Shown here piece by piece: positions 10,042-19,931 of a stretch of 64,000 nt of DNA. The notes beneath the pieces were generated by a model, which did not search any database, was not told the DNA's origin, and saw only the letters and a program-made list of their open reading frames with translations. The stretch's first letter is position 1; each line of letters opens with the position of its first letter. Source of the DNA: an uncultured Thermogutta sp. (GTDB lineage: Bacteria; Planctomycetota; Planctomycetia; Pirellulales; Thermoguttaceae); the NCBI GenBank assembly GCA_937128505.1, contig CAKZMM010000035.1:62001-126000 (forward strand). The letters run 5' to 3'. Both the position numbers and the translations under genes were made by a program.

Positions 10042-10635
10042 TTACGGACGGGTTTTCCCGGCCGACCAAATTCCGCGTCTATTCCGTTGGGCCTCTTCTT
10101 GCGCCCGACGCAAAACGTTCTTTACTGTGGCCGAGTAATTGTACTGCGGCTCATATTGCGCCAAGCCTAAGCGGACTAACTCCGCATTCAAAAAACGATC
10201 CCCCACAAAACCATACGCCAGGAATCGTCGGTAGCGATCTTTACGAACCGCGTCGAATTGGAGCCGTACCCGCCAGCTCGAGCTGCGGAATTGATCGGTC
10301 AAAAAGTCGGTGGCCTCCTGGGCCCATGGTTCTGAGTGACCTTTCTCGGGTAATAGCTCCGGAGCATTCACCCCGATGAGCCTTACCTGAACACCGGGGA
10401 AAACCGTAAAAGTATCACCGTCGACGACCTTAGTAACGATATGCTCTCCTTCGGCCAGCGACTCCGGTTCGGAAGGGCGGGGCCAACTCCACAGGCGATA
10501 AATCACTAGTAACGCCACAACCAATAACAAAATGAGCCGCTTCTGGGAGCGGCTCAGACGCCGTGGAAGTCTTGGCTGCTTTTTCCCCCTCACAAACCCA
10601 CCTCGCCACTCCTTTTTTGGTGGTGATGACACCAC
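10042..10635 (-). CDS. Membrane-anchored thermonuclease (SNase) domain protein
   Basis: 197 residues: a basic N-terminus, one transmembrane helix (about 32-48) as signal anchor, then a staphylococcal-nuclease fold. VVDGDTF (70-76), VRLIGVNAPE (84-93) and the basic DRYRRFLAYGF segment (133-143) match the SNase core. R85, E93 and an Arg of the DRYRR segment correspond to catalytic positions; the loop has GVNAPE where S. aureus nuclease has VDTPE, so an Asp ligand is replaced by Asn. The expected role is Ca2+-dependent hydrolysis of DNA/RNA outside the cytoplasm, for example nutrient scavenging. It lies 80 bp upstream of the MazG-like gene. Confidence 0.9.
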   Translation of the reverse strand: MVSSPPKKEWRGGFVRGKKQPRLPRRLSRSQKRLILLLVVALLVIYRLWSWPRPSEPESLAEGEHIVTKVVDGDTFTVFPGVQVRLIGVNAPELLPEKGHSEPWAQEATDFLTDQFRSSSWRVRLQFDAVRKDRYRRFLAYGFVGDRFLNAELVRLGLAQYEPQYNYSATVKNVLRRAQEEAQRNRRGIWSAGKTRP

Positions 10636-10760
10636 TTCGGCTGCTGCAACAATGAGATTATCGGGCCCCGTGCTTCCATGTGGAGACCTTTCTGAGAGTC
10701 CGCCGCGCGTAAATCGGCAATTGGCTTATACACGGCGGCTCCGAACTTGGAAAACAACAG

Positions 10761-11069
10761 CTAATTATCGCTGAAATCGAGCAGCTTTACCGCCTCTATT
10801 CCTAGTGGATTGCGGACGAATTTTTTCCGGCACTCCGAGCACAAATCGAAATGGAATTTCCGATAAAAATCACTACCCAATTCTTTTAGCTCCGCTGCAT
10901 TGAGTTCTTCCAAAATCTCTTCTAATTCTTCGAGGTGATCTTCCGCGTCATTAAAATCTTGCATATCGACAGTTTCAACCGCTTCGAAAACTTCGATTCG
11001 AACCACAAATCGCTTGTCCTCCTCCGGGTCAATTTCCCGCCGGCACAAGTCGCATATGTATCGGATCAT
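10761..11069 (-). CDS. Small zinc-ribbon protein, unknown function
   Basis: 102 residues with two CxxC knuckles, CDLC (6-9) near the N-terminus and CSEC (77-80) near the C-terminus. They flank a very acidic helical middle (EDHLEELEEILEELNAAE). This suggests one structural zinc site holding the ends together. I recall similar short proteins in planctomycete genomes without assigned function. Probably cytoplasmic, as there is no signal peptide. The stop is 125 bp before the SNase gene start on the same strand. Confidence 0.7.
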   Translation of the reverse strand: MIRYICDLCRREIDPEEDKRFVVRIEVFEAVETVDMQDFNDAEDHLEELEEILEELNAAELKELGSDFYRKFHFDLCSECRKKFVRNPLGIEAVKLLDFSDN

Positions 11070-12016
11070 CGAGATGCTCCCGCAAAGCTAAGCAATCACC
11101 TCAACCCAGAGCTTAAGCTTCATTCAACCCCAAATACCCATGGTAATAAAGGCACATGGTATGATGCAACCGGGCCTCCAGGGAAAATTCACAACCAGTC
11201 GCGGCTAAGCACCTGGAAGCCGTAAAGGCTCATACTTTGCCGCTGCCCAATTGGGGCTTACCGGTGCCTTGCTCCTTCAAAAAATCCCCGGGTATCATGC
11301 AACCTAACACTTTGGCTGCCTTCGATGCAAGAGGAATCCTGTTAGTCTTTCCCCTTTTCTTTTGCGACTTTTTTTCAAGGAGAGGGTGCTAGCGAACTGC
11401 GTCGGTACAAAGGGGGCTGACCAACTGTATTGGTAGCGCTTAGGGACACTGCGGCCGAACGATAGCATCCTCGTACAGCTGCAAAACATGGCGCAAAACC
11501 GCCGTGAAGGGGCGAATTCGGAGGAGGGTCAAACAGGCGCGGCAGAAATGATCGCTAGCTCTCACTGCCCATGCCAATCCGGGCAGAGGCGGCCCTTGCC
11601 CCTGCTCAGAAACTCATTGTGCAGGGGAATTTAGCAGCGTATAGCACAGAGCACGCAATCAAATGAGCGCTGAAGTCCCCGCTAGATTCACTCATCTCAG
11701 GAAAAGGGTGCCCGGGCAAGCCTGCGGAGAAAACTTCTTCTCCGCGTCGGGTTATGAAAAATGAGAAAACTAGAAAAGGGGGTCAAAGTTCCGAATGCGA
11801 GGAAGTCGTCATCCGAAAAAGGGACTTGCTGATCTTCGACTGATTTTTGGGGGCAGATGGAATCTAAAACTGTCAAGCGCAAATATTAATCGCAAAATAG
11901 ACAATAAAAGCCCTTCGGCTCTCAAAAGATCCAACTGACGAATTTCCCTAGAAAACCGAGGCGATGTGGCCCGACCCGGTGTGATGAGCTGCACGAAAAT
12001 GCCGGCGAGAGTTGGC
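11070..12016. other. 0.95-kb gene-free stretch
   Basis: No convincing gene. Two hairpins are visible: CCCCTGC/GCAGGGG at 11599-11627 (15-nt loop) and GCGGAGAA/TTCTCCGC at 11724-11745 (6-nt loop). Neither has an adjacent T-run on the minus strand, so I do not call them terminators of the ferredoxin gene. Open frames here are short or antisense to one another. Confidence 0.5.
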
Positions 12017-12298
12017 CTACTTTTGCTCGCACAAAGGCGTCTTCTTTTCCGTGATGACGGGGCACTTCGGAGCCATTTCAGCATTAATTTGGATGTAATG
12101 TTTCCACTGCTCCGGCACATTCTCGTCCAAGTAAATCGCCTCCACCGGACACTCGGGAACACAGGCCTCGCAGTCGATGCACGTCTCCGGGTCGATATAG
12201 AGCATGATTTCGCCTTCGTGAAAGCACTCGACCGGGCAGACGACCACGCAATCCGTATACCGGCAATTCTCGCACGGCTGGCAAACCACATGCGTCAT
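12017..12298 (-). CDS. fdxA: FdxA-type ferredoxin (7Fe-8S pattern)
   Basis: 93 residues. CRYTDCVVVCPVECF and CIDCEACVPECPVEAIY are the hallmark segments of FdxA-family ferredoxins. By family alignment C9, C17 and C50 would ligate a 3Fe-4S cluster and C21, C40, C43 and C46 a 4Fe-4S cluster. C6, C12 and C25 are extra. Expected role: cytoplasmic low-potential electron carrier. The conserved post-cluster helix (DENVPEQWKHYIQINAEMAP) is present. Monocistronic as far as can be seen, with long gaps on both sides. The partner reductase is not identifiable here; the NADH-linked flavoprotein pair at 54623-59001 is far away. Confidence 0.92.
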   Translation of the reverse strand: MTHVVCQPCENCRYTDCVVVCPVECFHEGEIMLYIDPETCIDCEACVPECPVEAIYLDENVPEQWKHYIQINAEMAPKCPVITEKKTPLCEQK

Positions 12299-13322
12299 GT
12301 GACCACTTCTCCGTTACGTGAACAAAAGTACATAATCCCTCGGGGTAACACTATTCTGGAGGCCGATTGTTCCAAAAAACTCCGTCAATGCGCCTAAAAT
12401 ATTGCGTACCCAAGTTTCCAGTCTTTTTCGCGAGCGTTCTTGATTAGTCTGCCTTAAGCACGCCTTGCTTGAATCTTAAGAGCCGTCGCTAGGGCTGTCA
12501 AGCGGAGGCACATTCCCGGGGCTCCCTTCCCGATGCCGTACCACAAAGCTTTAAGCTGCCCCCTCTACAGCCCGGCTCTTGGCCGCCTAAATTCGGCTTG
12601 AGCCTGAAGGTAGGTCGGCCTCCGCGGCATGATTCGGTTGAGGCCGGGTATCCCATCGGAATCGGCGCAGGGGCAACACCTCGCTCGGGTGAACCAGGGG
12701 ACGGAAATCGGTGTCCACATCCGGATGGGAGGCAAAGGTATCTGACGGAGATTCACCTTTGACTGAACTAAAGTTCGGACTTTAAGTTGCCGGCCATAGA
12801 TTTTGCGGAGACAGCAGAAATCAAGCACCGAAGACGAGAATGCGGGGCGAACCGATTCTCTTGTGAATTACAATTCCACAAGTAAAAGTTGACTCATTAC
12901 TTCGCCGGCTTTCGTTAATCATTCGGCAATTGTTCTGGTCTCCCATGGGTGCATTCAATACACGAAACGATTGCAAACGGCCTCCGCGGCTGGCATTCAA
13001 CCGTATCTTCATCCAATCAGAACTTCAGCCACTTAGCTAGGGCAACTTTACAAACTCACGCACTCACATTTAATTTCTGATGGGTCGTTGGGGGTCGGGT
13101 CAACTGATTGCCGCCGTATCCCGAGACGAGCCAGTTCCAACGGGGGAGCATATACCCTGAATTGTCCCGGCGCATTTTCACCGAAGCCTTTCACCGATTA
13201 TCTTAGCGGTGAAGGCTAAGCGAAGATTATCTTCCCGAAGGCTCACGCGCCATTGGATTTTTGCATTATCGGCTTTTTAATAAGTGCTCAGTGCCAAAAA
13301 GTTGAAGCGGGCTGAAAAAGTG
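12299..13322. other. 1-kb gene-free stretch
   Basis: Between the divergent ferredoxin and NUDIX genes, so promoters of both should lie here. A strong imperfect hairpin at 13185-13217 is listed separately. Short frames on the minus strand (12565-12828, 12821-13012) show no recognisable content. Confidence 0.5.
13185..13217. other. Strong hairpin upstream of NUDIX gene
   Basis: AGCCTTTCACCG (13185-13196) pairs with CGGTGAAGGCT (13207-13217) with one bulged base and a 10-nt loop. It ends 106 bp before the NUDIX ATG. No T-run follows, so it is more likely a leader structure or protein site than an intrinsic terminator. Confidence 0.5.
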
Positions 13323-13739
13323 ATGTCCGAGTCCACAAGTGTCAACGGCGTTGTCGGCGTAGTTTGCCGGGGCGAACATGTGTTGGTTATCCGCAGAGCG
13401 GAGGGCGTGGCCGCACCCGGGCGTTACTGCTTTCCCGGCGGTGGCCGTGCTCCTCACGAAACCGAGCAAGAGGCCTTAATACGGGAATTTCGTGAAGAGT
13501 TGGGTATTCTCGTCCTACCGAAACGCCGGCTTTGGGAGAGCGTTACCCCTTGGGGCGTTCGCCTGGCGTGGTGGTCGGCAGAGATCGTCGGCTCCCCGAC
13601 ACTCCGACCAAATCCTGCGGAGGTCGCGGCCGTCGCCTGGCTTACTTGGGGTGAATTGGCAGAGCTCAACGGTTTGTTGGCGAGTAATCGCCAGTTCCTG
13701 GCGGCGCTGCGTTCGGGATCGATCACCCTGGTGGATTGA
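13323..13739 (+). CDS. NUDIX hydrolase
   Basis: 138 residues from the ATG at 13323 (the frame also opens at a GTG at 13284, but the ATG follows a purine-rich GAAAAAG). Residues 40-62 match the Nudix box G-x5-E-x7-REUxEExGU exactly, including REFREELGI; the paired Glu residues bind the Mg2+ for hydrolysis of a nucleoside diphosphate linked to X. The size and the APGRYCFPGGG lead-in resemble MutT-like or ADP-ribose-type enzymes; the substrate cannot be told. The 3' end overlaps the stop of the minus-strand neighbour by 17 bp. Confidence 0.9.
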   Translation: MSESTSVNGVVGVVCRGEHVLVIRRAEGVAAPGRYCFPGGGRAPHETEQEALIREFREELGILVLPKRRLWESVTPWGVRLAWWSAEIVGSPTLRPNPAEVAAVAWLTWGELAELNGLLASNRQFLAALRSGSITLVD

Positions 13740-15273
13740 TTCGGGGGCTTACACCAGCCGGCTCCGAGCTAGGCACCGGAAATCTGCCGCCCTCTTCCGC
13801 CCGTCTCGGGAGTTCATTCTGCGGCAATTGCTCGAGCTGAAACTTCCAAGGCAAAAACCACGGTGGCGGAATCGGTTTGGCGTCCGTTTCCGCAGCCGAG
13901 CGGCCCGCCGAGGTTTCGGGGATCGCTGCGGTCGGAGAAGTCGGACCCATTTCGGCGGGAACCTCCTCTCTGGAAGGCTCCACGGAAAAAGGCGAAGGAC
14001 TCAACACCGGCGACAATCCCGATTGCGTCCTGCCAGATTGCTCCGCGGCTGCCGCGGTAACATCGGGCAAGCCTCCCCACCCCCAAGGATCCTGAGTGTT
14101 GCCCGCCGGATGACCGTAAAGACTTCCACTAAGTTGGAGAACCCAACGGACCAACTCCTGATACTGAGTTGCCGCCGGAGAGGGAAACACCGGTGTTCGC
14201 ATCCCGCCGTGTGCCTCCAAAGGGACCTTTAGCAACGGACTTTCCTCCGGCTGTTGCCAATCAATCCATTTCAGGACCGATTGGAGATTCTGTTGGGTGA
14301 TCAACCGACTGGGCGGTCGATCGCCGAGTACCCGAATGAGACGGAATTCCCCCGACCGATTACCGCCGTGACACGCGGCCGTCCCACAATAATGCAGAAG
14401 GATAGGTTGAACCGTCTGCGTAAACCGCAGTACGGAGCCTTCCGGCAATGCCCGGATGGTTTGCTCCAGCTGCTGCTTATCCAATCGCGTAAGGGGTGAG
14501 CGGACGGCCGTGTTCCCCTCCTGCGGCCCAAGATCGCTTGGCATGGGAACCAACCATCCTGAATTTTGTTCCGCACCTGCAACTGGATAAGCTCCCGATG
14601 AGTTCTTTGGGCCGGACGGTCCACCCTCTATTGCCTGAGGCACGGCTGAACCTGGTTGCTGCGCCTCAGGCAAGAGGGGGATGGCTGATTCGGGCGGAGT
14701 CACCAGAAAGGGGGGCCTACCACCCGAGGATTCGGTTTGACCGTACAAGATACCCCCGATTGCCTGGGAGCGGTTTGGCGGGAGCGGATTGGACTCCTCG
14801 TAGATGGCAGGCTGCACGGCTGAAACCGACTTCTTGCACAGGGCAATTCGCCGCTCCAAGATGGGAAGCATTGGATGGTGGGGACTCAGGGCAGCCGCCG
14901 CAGCGGTTTCCGCTTCGGCCTCCGGAATTAACCCAAATCTCAAGCACCACAACGCAAGCTCTAAATGCCCTTTAATATCCCCCACTGGCAAGCGTTTACG
15001 GCGGTGCTCATAAGCTTCGTAAAGATCTCGGCAGTACGCCTCTACCTGAGCCTCATTAACAAGTATGGTCCCCCCGGAAACGGTGACTTGGTAACCGCTG
15101 ACAGTGCGGCGGACCTCACCCTCTAAGATGCCGCCATTTCTGAGAAGAAGTAAGCCCGCCGAACCTGACGGCCCGGGAGGTTGTGCTGCGACGCAAGGGC
15201 AAAGAAGTCCCCAAACCGCGACAAATACCCAAAGGATTAGGTGCGGCCCAAACAGGGGTTTTTTCTGCAACAA
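13723..15273 (-). CDS. Exported protein with C-x4-CH (cytochrome-like) motif
   Basis: The frame is open from an ATG at 15615, but the first about 114 codons look non-coding. The proposed TTG at 15273 gives a normal signal peptide (QKKPLFGPHLILWVFVAV, then CVAA). A small beta-type domain follows (GGILEGEVRR through ILVNEAQVEAY) of the LSm-like kind seen in planctomycete exported proteins, then an alpha-helical region resembling TPR, a Pro/Ser-rich linker, and near 14367-14393 the motif HYCGTAACHGG. That is C-x4-CH rather than the usual CxxCH, in a context (VQPILLHYC, then SGEFRLIRV) like planctomycete cytochrome-type domains. A covalent haem is possible but unproven. Function unknown. The end overlaps the NUDIX gene tail to tail. 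Confidence 0.6.
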   Translation of the reverse strand: MLQKKPLFGPHLILWVFVAVWGLLCPCVAAQPPGPSGSAGLLLLRNGGILEGEVRRTVSGYQVTVSGGTILVNEAQVEAYCRDLYEAYEHRRKRLPVGDIKGHLELALWCLRFGLIPEAEAETAAAAALSPHHPMLPILERRIALCKKSVSAVQPAIYEESNPLPPNRSQAIGGILYGQTESSGGRPPFLVTPPESAIPLLPEAQQPGSAVPQAIEGGPSGPKNSSGAYPVAGAEQNSGWLVPMPSDLGPQEGNTAVRSPLTRLDKQQLEQTIRALPEGSVLRFTQTVQPILLHYCGTAACHGGNRSGEFRLIRVLGDRPPSRLITQQNLQSVLKWIDWQQPEESPLLKVPLEAHGGMRTPVFPSPAATQYQELVRWVLQLSGSLYGHPAGNTQDPWGWGGLPDVTAAAAEQSGRTQSGLSPVLSPSPFSVEPSREEVPAEMGPTSPTAAIPETSAGRSAAETDAKPIPPPWFLPWKFQLEQLPQNELPRRAEEGGRFPVPSSEPAGVSPRINPPG

Positions 15274-16645
15274 AGACGTTGAAACGGTGGCCCTCTGCTC
15301 CGACGTTGGCCGTAGCTTTTTGCAACTAGTCGGAAACCCTTCCGGCAGGCAAAACCGCCAGAGGCACTCTTTCCGGAGCACGCGAACACTTTCGCAGCTT
15401 TCAAAAGTGGGTATTATCCGTGGAGTGGAGGAGTGGCGATGGTTTCCGGCTCGGCCCGCAGAATCTCCAATAATCTGTACCCGCTTACCCGAGGGGAGTC
15501 GAGAAAGGATCGAACGGTAAAAGGGGCGATAACCGAGTTTTTTGAAGCCGCACGAAGTGAACATGAATGGGTGCGCTTTCATGGACAGATGCGCTGCGTC
15601 GTGTTGCGTGGGCATGGAGTTCAGTTACCGCGGTCAAAAGCAAGACGTCGTGGCAAGACGGAGCTTCTCACAAAGCGGTAATGCCGGCGATCTTCCGCCC
15701 GGCCATATCGCGCGAGTTTGCGTTCTCAGCCAGTCTCGGCGAATCTTACGATTTCCTGTCGCAACTGGGCTGCCGCCTATGCTTTTGCCAAAATGCGAGG
15801 GCGATTGTTCCAAAAAAGGACAGATCCGGTCTCAAAAGATAGCAGTTTTCGAAAAGAATCGTCGCCGCCGCCGAAGGCGTTCAAAACTGCCCCAAACCGT
15901 ACGGATTTGCCCGCAAAGGGTCAATAGAGACCTTGAATCTGAACTCTTGTGCCGTTTTAGCAGAAGGCCGCGTGTGCCGTTGCTATTCAGTGGTTTTTAC
16001 TGCGGTCGGCATGCAAGCATTTTCTCGCTAAGGATTGGCTCTCAAACAGAACCTTCATCCCTGAACGATTTGAGTCTGCTTTTGTTTCCCCTATCAGTCA
16101 CGAACGCCAATCTAAGGTACTACCCAAGTATGCCGTGCCGAAGGGTGTGCAGTCCGGTCCTTGGCTCTGAGCCAGTGGGCCTGGTGACGCCAGAATTTTC
16201 TCATGCCGGGCGAATGGTTTATTCCGCGAGAGCAAGTCGCACGTTGAGCGAAGTAGCTAAAGAATTTTGAAAAGCTAAAGGGAGATAGGAAAAGAGGATG
16301 AGCTTATATCGAATAGTAAGCTTATATCAAATGTGTAGAATGGATAACTTTCCACTCCCGTGGTTGAAAACACGATGTCGCGTCAAAAAGTCGTGACGAC
16401 ATTCGAAATTGGTTATACGTAAGATTGCAATGTTAGTTAACTATTTCAAGTCCAATTTTCGACTTAAGGATTTAAAGCTTTTCGAGTTAAGGATTTAAGG
16501 CAACTTCCCCCCCTCTTTATGACATATACCCGACTTTACACGCACCTACGCAGTACACCCGCCCTAAAAAACTTTAGAGAGCACCTTCCAGGAAGCATTC
16601 CATCTTCAAGAACACTTTCCCCGGCCTCGGTCCCGACATTGCGCT
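15274..16645. other. Gene-free stretch after the pilus-type cluster
   Basis: Nothing recognisable is encoded. A 242-codon plus-strand frame (15542-16270) has a basic, low-quality composition and partly overlaps the upstream part of the minus-strand frame. Short duplications are present at 16301-16328 (AGCTTATATC twice, 18 bp apart) and 16456-16501 (23-bp imperfect tandem). Confidence 0.5.
16456..16501. repeat. 23-bp imperfect tandem duplication
   Basis: TTTTCGACTTAAGGATTTAA at 16456 is repeated as TTTTCGAGTTAAGGATTTAA at 16479, unit length 23 bp. It lies 145 bp beyond the end of the GspF-like gene. Confidence 0.8.
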
Positions 16646-17842
16646 TCACGGCTGTCGGCTGAGTGTGAAAATGGGTAAAAGCACCGCCAAACCGATCGTT
16701 CCCACCACCACTCCCATCACCCCGATCATCACTGGCTCTATTAGGCTTGTTGTGGTTTTGATCGTCGTATCAACCTCCTGGTCATAGTAGGTGCTAACTC
16801 TTTCAAGAACCGAGGATAGCTTCCCTGCTTCCTCACCGGAGCCAATCATCTGAACCAAGACTTCGGGGAAAAGCGAATTGCCGGCGAGAACCTCGCAAAT
16901 CCGCCTGCCAGTGGTCACTTCGCTTCGGACCTTTTCCCAAACCCGCTCGTAGCATGCATTGCCGGACACTTCCGCCGTCAGCCGAAGGGCATCAAGCATC
17001 GGCACGCCGCTTGCGAGCATCGTCCCTAGGGTGCGGATACTCCGACTCAACGCCACCTTTTGCATAAGGGGGCCCAAAATGGGTAACCCTAGCTTGATGC
17101 GGTCCAGCCAGTACCGCCCTTGCTCACTGCGGCGAACGAGTGCGATGCCGACAACACCTCCGAGCAGCATGCCGAAGCCGATATACCAATAATTCTGGAT
17201 TGCTTCGGATACTCGCATCATGAGCACGGTGGGCTGTGGTAGTTGTGCCCCGCGGCTTTCGAAAAGAGGCTTGAATCGGGGCAAAATATACGTCAAGAGA
17301 AAAATGCTCACCCCAATAGCGAGTAATAACATGACCGACGGATACGCCATCGCGGCCCGCACCCGGCTTCGGGCCTCTAACTGCTGCCGGAGGTAAGTGG
17401 CAATTCGCTCCAACATGGGGCCGAGCGTGCCCGTGGCCTCGCTCGCTTTGACGAGCGCGACATAGGTCTTGTCGAACAAACGAGGGTGCCGCGATAGGGC
17501 GGTCGAAAAGCTTTCCCCGGATTCAATCCCCCGCTTCAGATCACCGAGGACCCGGCGTAATGCCGCGTTCTTTTCCTGTTTAATGATCCCCTCTAGCGCA
17601 GCGGCAAGCGTGATGCCGGTTTCCACCATGATCGCCAGTTGGTTGGTCACGTAGATGAGTTCACTTTTGGAAATCCGCCCCCCAAGTAGGGGAAGCTCCG
17701 GCATCGATCCCGACGGACGAATCTCCAAAACCTGGAATCCTTGCCGGCGGAGTTGTACAGCAGCCTCCTCTCGGCTGGCCGCTGCCACGCTGCCGGTTCG
17801 CTGTCTTCCCAAAGGATCGCGGACTTGGTAGTGGAACTGCAT
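16646..17842 (-). CDS. GspF/PilC-type inner-membrane platform protein
   Basis: 398 residues from the ATG at 17842, which begins directly with the family N-terminus MQFHYQVRDPLGRQRTG; the frame is open a further 28 codons without similarity. Two GspF domains are visible (about 70-195 and 270-395). Each has the conserved amphipathic pattern (TLAAALEGI...LKRGIESGESFSTAL, then MLDALRLTAEV...GRRICEVL) and is followed by membrane segments: FLLTYILPRF, the pair around WYIGFGMLLGGVVG, and a C-terminal hydrophobic helix. It forms the platform that the GspE-like ATPase rotates to assemble pseudopilins. Last gene of the minus-strand cluster, 376 bp after gspE. Confidence 0.92.
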   Translation of the reverse strand: MQFHYQVRDPLGRQRTGSVAAASREEAAVQLRRQGFQVLEIRPSGSMPELPLLGGRISKSELIYVTNQLAIMVETGITLAAALEGIIKQEKNAALRRVLGDLKRGIESGESFSTALSRHPRLFDKTYVALVKASEATGTLGPMLERIATYLRQQLEARSRVRAAMAYPSVMLLLAIGVSIFLLTYILPRFKPLFESRGAQLPQPTVLMMRVSEAIQNYWYIGFGMLLGGVVGIALVRRSEQGRYWLDRIKLGLPILGPLMQKVALSRSIRTLGTMLASGVPMLDALRLTAEVSGNACYERVWEKVRSEVTTGRRICEVLAGNSLFPEVLVQMIGSGEEAGKLSSVLERVSTYYDQEVDTTIKTTTSLIEPVMIGVMGVVVGTIGLAVLLPIFTLSRQP

Positions 17843-18218
17843 AGATCCAACAGTCGGAGGTACCAAATTACTGCAACCATTTATCCCAAATTCCCACACT
17901 CGGGGTAAAGTGAGGAATTGCCACAATCAGGCGTAAAGTTACATTGCGCCCTGTGAGAAAACGTGGGCCCATTTTGTCACATGAATCACCGACCGAAGCC
18001 TGCGATTCTCGCTGCGGACCGAGGCGGCTGTTGAGAGTGTGTGATTTGCTTCGTAAGACTTCCGCGTTGCCGTAAGGCCACCCGCCATGTTGCCAAAAAA
18101 ACGACGATACAAAACGCCGGGGAACTTACCCTCCATAATCAGGTGTGCCCTTAAGAAGCAGGGAATGCCCTAGAGAAGATAGCATAAATTGCAGGATTCG
18201 GGCCCCAAGGAGTGGGTG
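17843..18218. other. 376-bp gap inside the pilus-type cluster
   Basis: Separates the GspE and GspF genes, normally adjacent. The only frame (17939-18136, minus) has no recognisable product. No hairpin or repeat stands out. Confidence 0.5.
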
Positions 18219-19931
18219 TCAATCGCTGAATTCGCCGACAGTGCGGAATACCTCTTCTAAGGTGGTAATTCCTTCCCGGACTTTCCGCAATCCATCGGTC
18301 CGGAGATCGATCATCCCCTCAGCCTGGGCCAAGCGGCGGATATTAGCCAAGTTGCAATCGGCCACAATGGCATCACGGATCGGGTCGCTGATGGCCAAAA
18401 GTTCGTGCAGTCCAATGCGGTTCTTATACCCCGTGTTGCGACAATGGCGACATCCCACCCCACGCCAAAAACATTCGCAGGGCATCTTCAGCCGTTCAAA
18501 CCACTTCTTGATGGGTCTCGGCGGTTCGTAGGACTCGCGGCATTTAGGGCAAATCCGCCGCACCAGTCGCTGAGCCAACACCATGTTTAGCGCCGCTCCG
18601 ATTAAATACGGCTCTATCCCCATGTTGACCAAGCGCGTCACCGCCGAACAAGCGTCGTTGGTGTGCAGGGTACTCAACACGAGGTGCCCGGTCAGAGCCG
18701 CCTGTATGGCGGTTCTTGCCGTCTCTTCATCCCGTATTTCCCCCACCATGATTACGTCCGGATCTTGCCGCAGTAGCGTCCGTAAGGCCCGAGAAAAGGT
18801 AAGGCCAATCTTTTCCTGGACTTGGAACTGATTGATTAGCGGCAAATGATACTCAATCGGGTCCTCGACGGTGCATACGTTATTCTCCATGCTGGCGATC
18901 TCATTCAGGGCCGCGTAAAGCGTCGTCGATTTCCCGCCGCCGGTAGGCCCGGTAACAAGAATAATCCCATTAGGTGCCCGGATATGCTGCCGAAACTGAG
19001 TAAGAATATCCTCCGCGAAGCCCAACTCCTCCAAGTTCAACGATATATTCCGTGTGTCCAGGACGCGAATGACGGTTTTTTCCCCTCGCGTTGTCGGAAA
19101 AATGCTGATTCTTAGATCGATCTTTCGTCCTTCCAGTACGGCTTGAACGCGGCCATCCTGCGGCAAACGTCGCTCGCTGATATCGAGGGAGGCCATGATC
19201 TTTATGCGGCTGGTGACAGCCGGAAGTAAATGGAGGGGTACTTCGAGCGCTTTATGGAGCCGACCGTCGATCCGATATCGCACGCGAACGCAACGTTCCG
19301 CCGGCTCGACGTGGATGTCGCTCGCACCCTCTTTGACGGCGTTAAAAATGATGTAGTTGACCAGGCGAATCACCGGCGATTGCCCGGCCACTTCCACCAT
19401 ATCCGCCAGGTCCTCAATCGCCTCCTCGATCAACGTGACATCGGCTTCCGCCGAATCGCCGATGATATCATCAAGCACAAAAACCCGAGAATTCGGCAAA
19501 TTGGTAATGGTTCGCCGGATATCCTTGGCACTGGCGGCTACCAACTGAACCTCGAGATTGGTGAGGCTACGAATTTCGTCGATCAAAAAAAGATTGGACG
19601 GCTCACTCACCGCCACGAATAAGGTGTTGCGCACCCGAAAAAGTGGTAGGACCAAGTTGTTTTCGATGTATTCTCGGGGTAAAAGTTCGGCAACACTCGG
19701 ATCGTAAAGCCGCGCATCAAGCCGCGCGAAGGGCACGCCACATTCTTCGGCCAAACATTCGAGGACTTGCTCCTCGGTGCAGTAACCGGCCTCGACCAGA
19801 ATCTCTCCCAGCAGCTTGGTCCGCCCGCTTGCGCGCTGGTGATCGAGGGCCATCTGAAGTTGTTCGCTCGTCAGATAGCCCTTGGCAACAAGGAGCTCGC
19901 CGAGACGGCGCCGGGTAGTGGTGATGCTCAT
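18219..19931 (-). CDS. GspE/PilB-type assembly ATPase
   Basis: 570 residues. An N-terminal MshEN/GspE-N domain (LGELLVAKGYLTSEQLQMAL; EYIENNLVLPLFRV) binds the membrane partner. The core has Walker A GPTGGGKSTT with K334, an Asp box (TVEDPIEY), Walker B (PDVIMVGEIRD) and the His box (GHLVLSTLHTND). A C-terminal zinc site is given by CPKC and CRHC. Presence of the MshEN domain and the tetracysteine argue for an extension ATPase (PilB/GspE) and not a retraction ATPase (PilT). It powers pseudopilin polymerisation at the inner membrane. Confidence 0.95.
   Translation of the reverse strand: MSITTTRRRLGELLVAKGYLTSEQLQMALDHQRASGRTKLLGEILVEAGYCTEEQVLECLAEECGVPFARLDARLYDPSVAELLPREYIENNLVLPLFRVRNTLFVAVSEPSNLFLIDEIRSLTNLEVQLVAASAKDIRRTITNLPNSRVFVLDDIIGDSAEADVTLIEEAIEDLADMVEVAGQSPVIRLVNYIIFNAVKEGASDIHVEPAERCVRVRYRIDGRLHKALEVPLHLLPAVTSRIKIMASLDISERRLPQDGRVQAVLEGRKIDLRISIFPTTRGEKTVIRVLDTRNISLNLEELGFAEDILTQFRQHIRAPNGIILVTGPTGGGKSTTLYAALNEIASMENNVCTVEDPIEYHLPLINQFQVQEKIGLTFSRALRTLLRQDPDVIMVGEIRDEETARTAIQAALTGHLVLSTLHTNDACSAVTRLVNMGIEPYLIGAALNMVLAQRLVRRICPKCRESYEPPRPIKKWFERLKMPCECFWRGVGCRHCRNTGYKNRIGLHELLAISDPIRDAIVADCNLANIRRLAQAEGMIDLRTDGLRKVREGITTLEEVFRTVGEFSD

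Noticed and set aside
11724-11745. Terminator for the ferredoxin gene
   Set aside because: An 8-bp stem is present, but it is 270 bp beyond the stop and no T-run follows on the minus strand.
15542-16270. 242-codon plus-strand open frame
   Set aside because: Composition is Arg/Ser/Cys-rich without any domain, codon choice looks like read-through of non-coding DNA, and it partly overlaps the upstream part of the minus-strand frame. No ribosome site.
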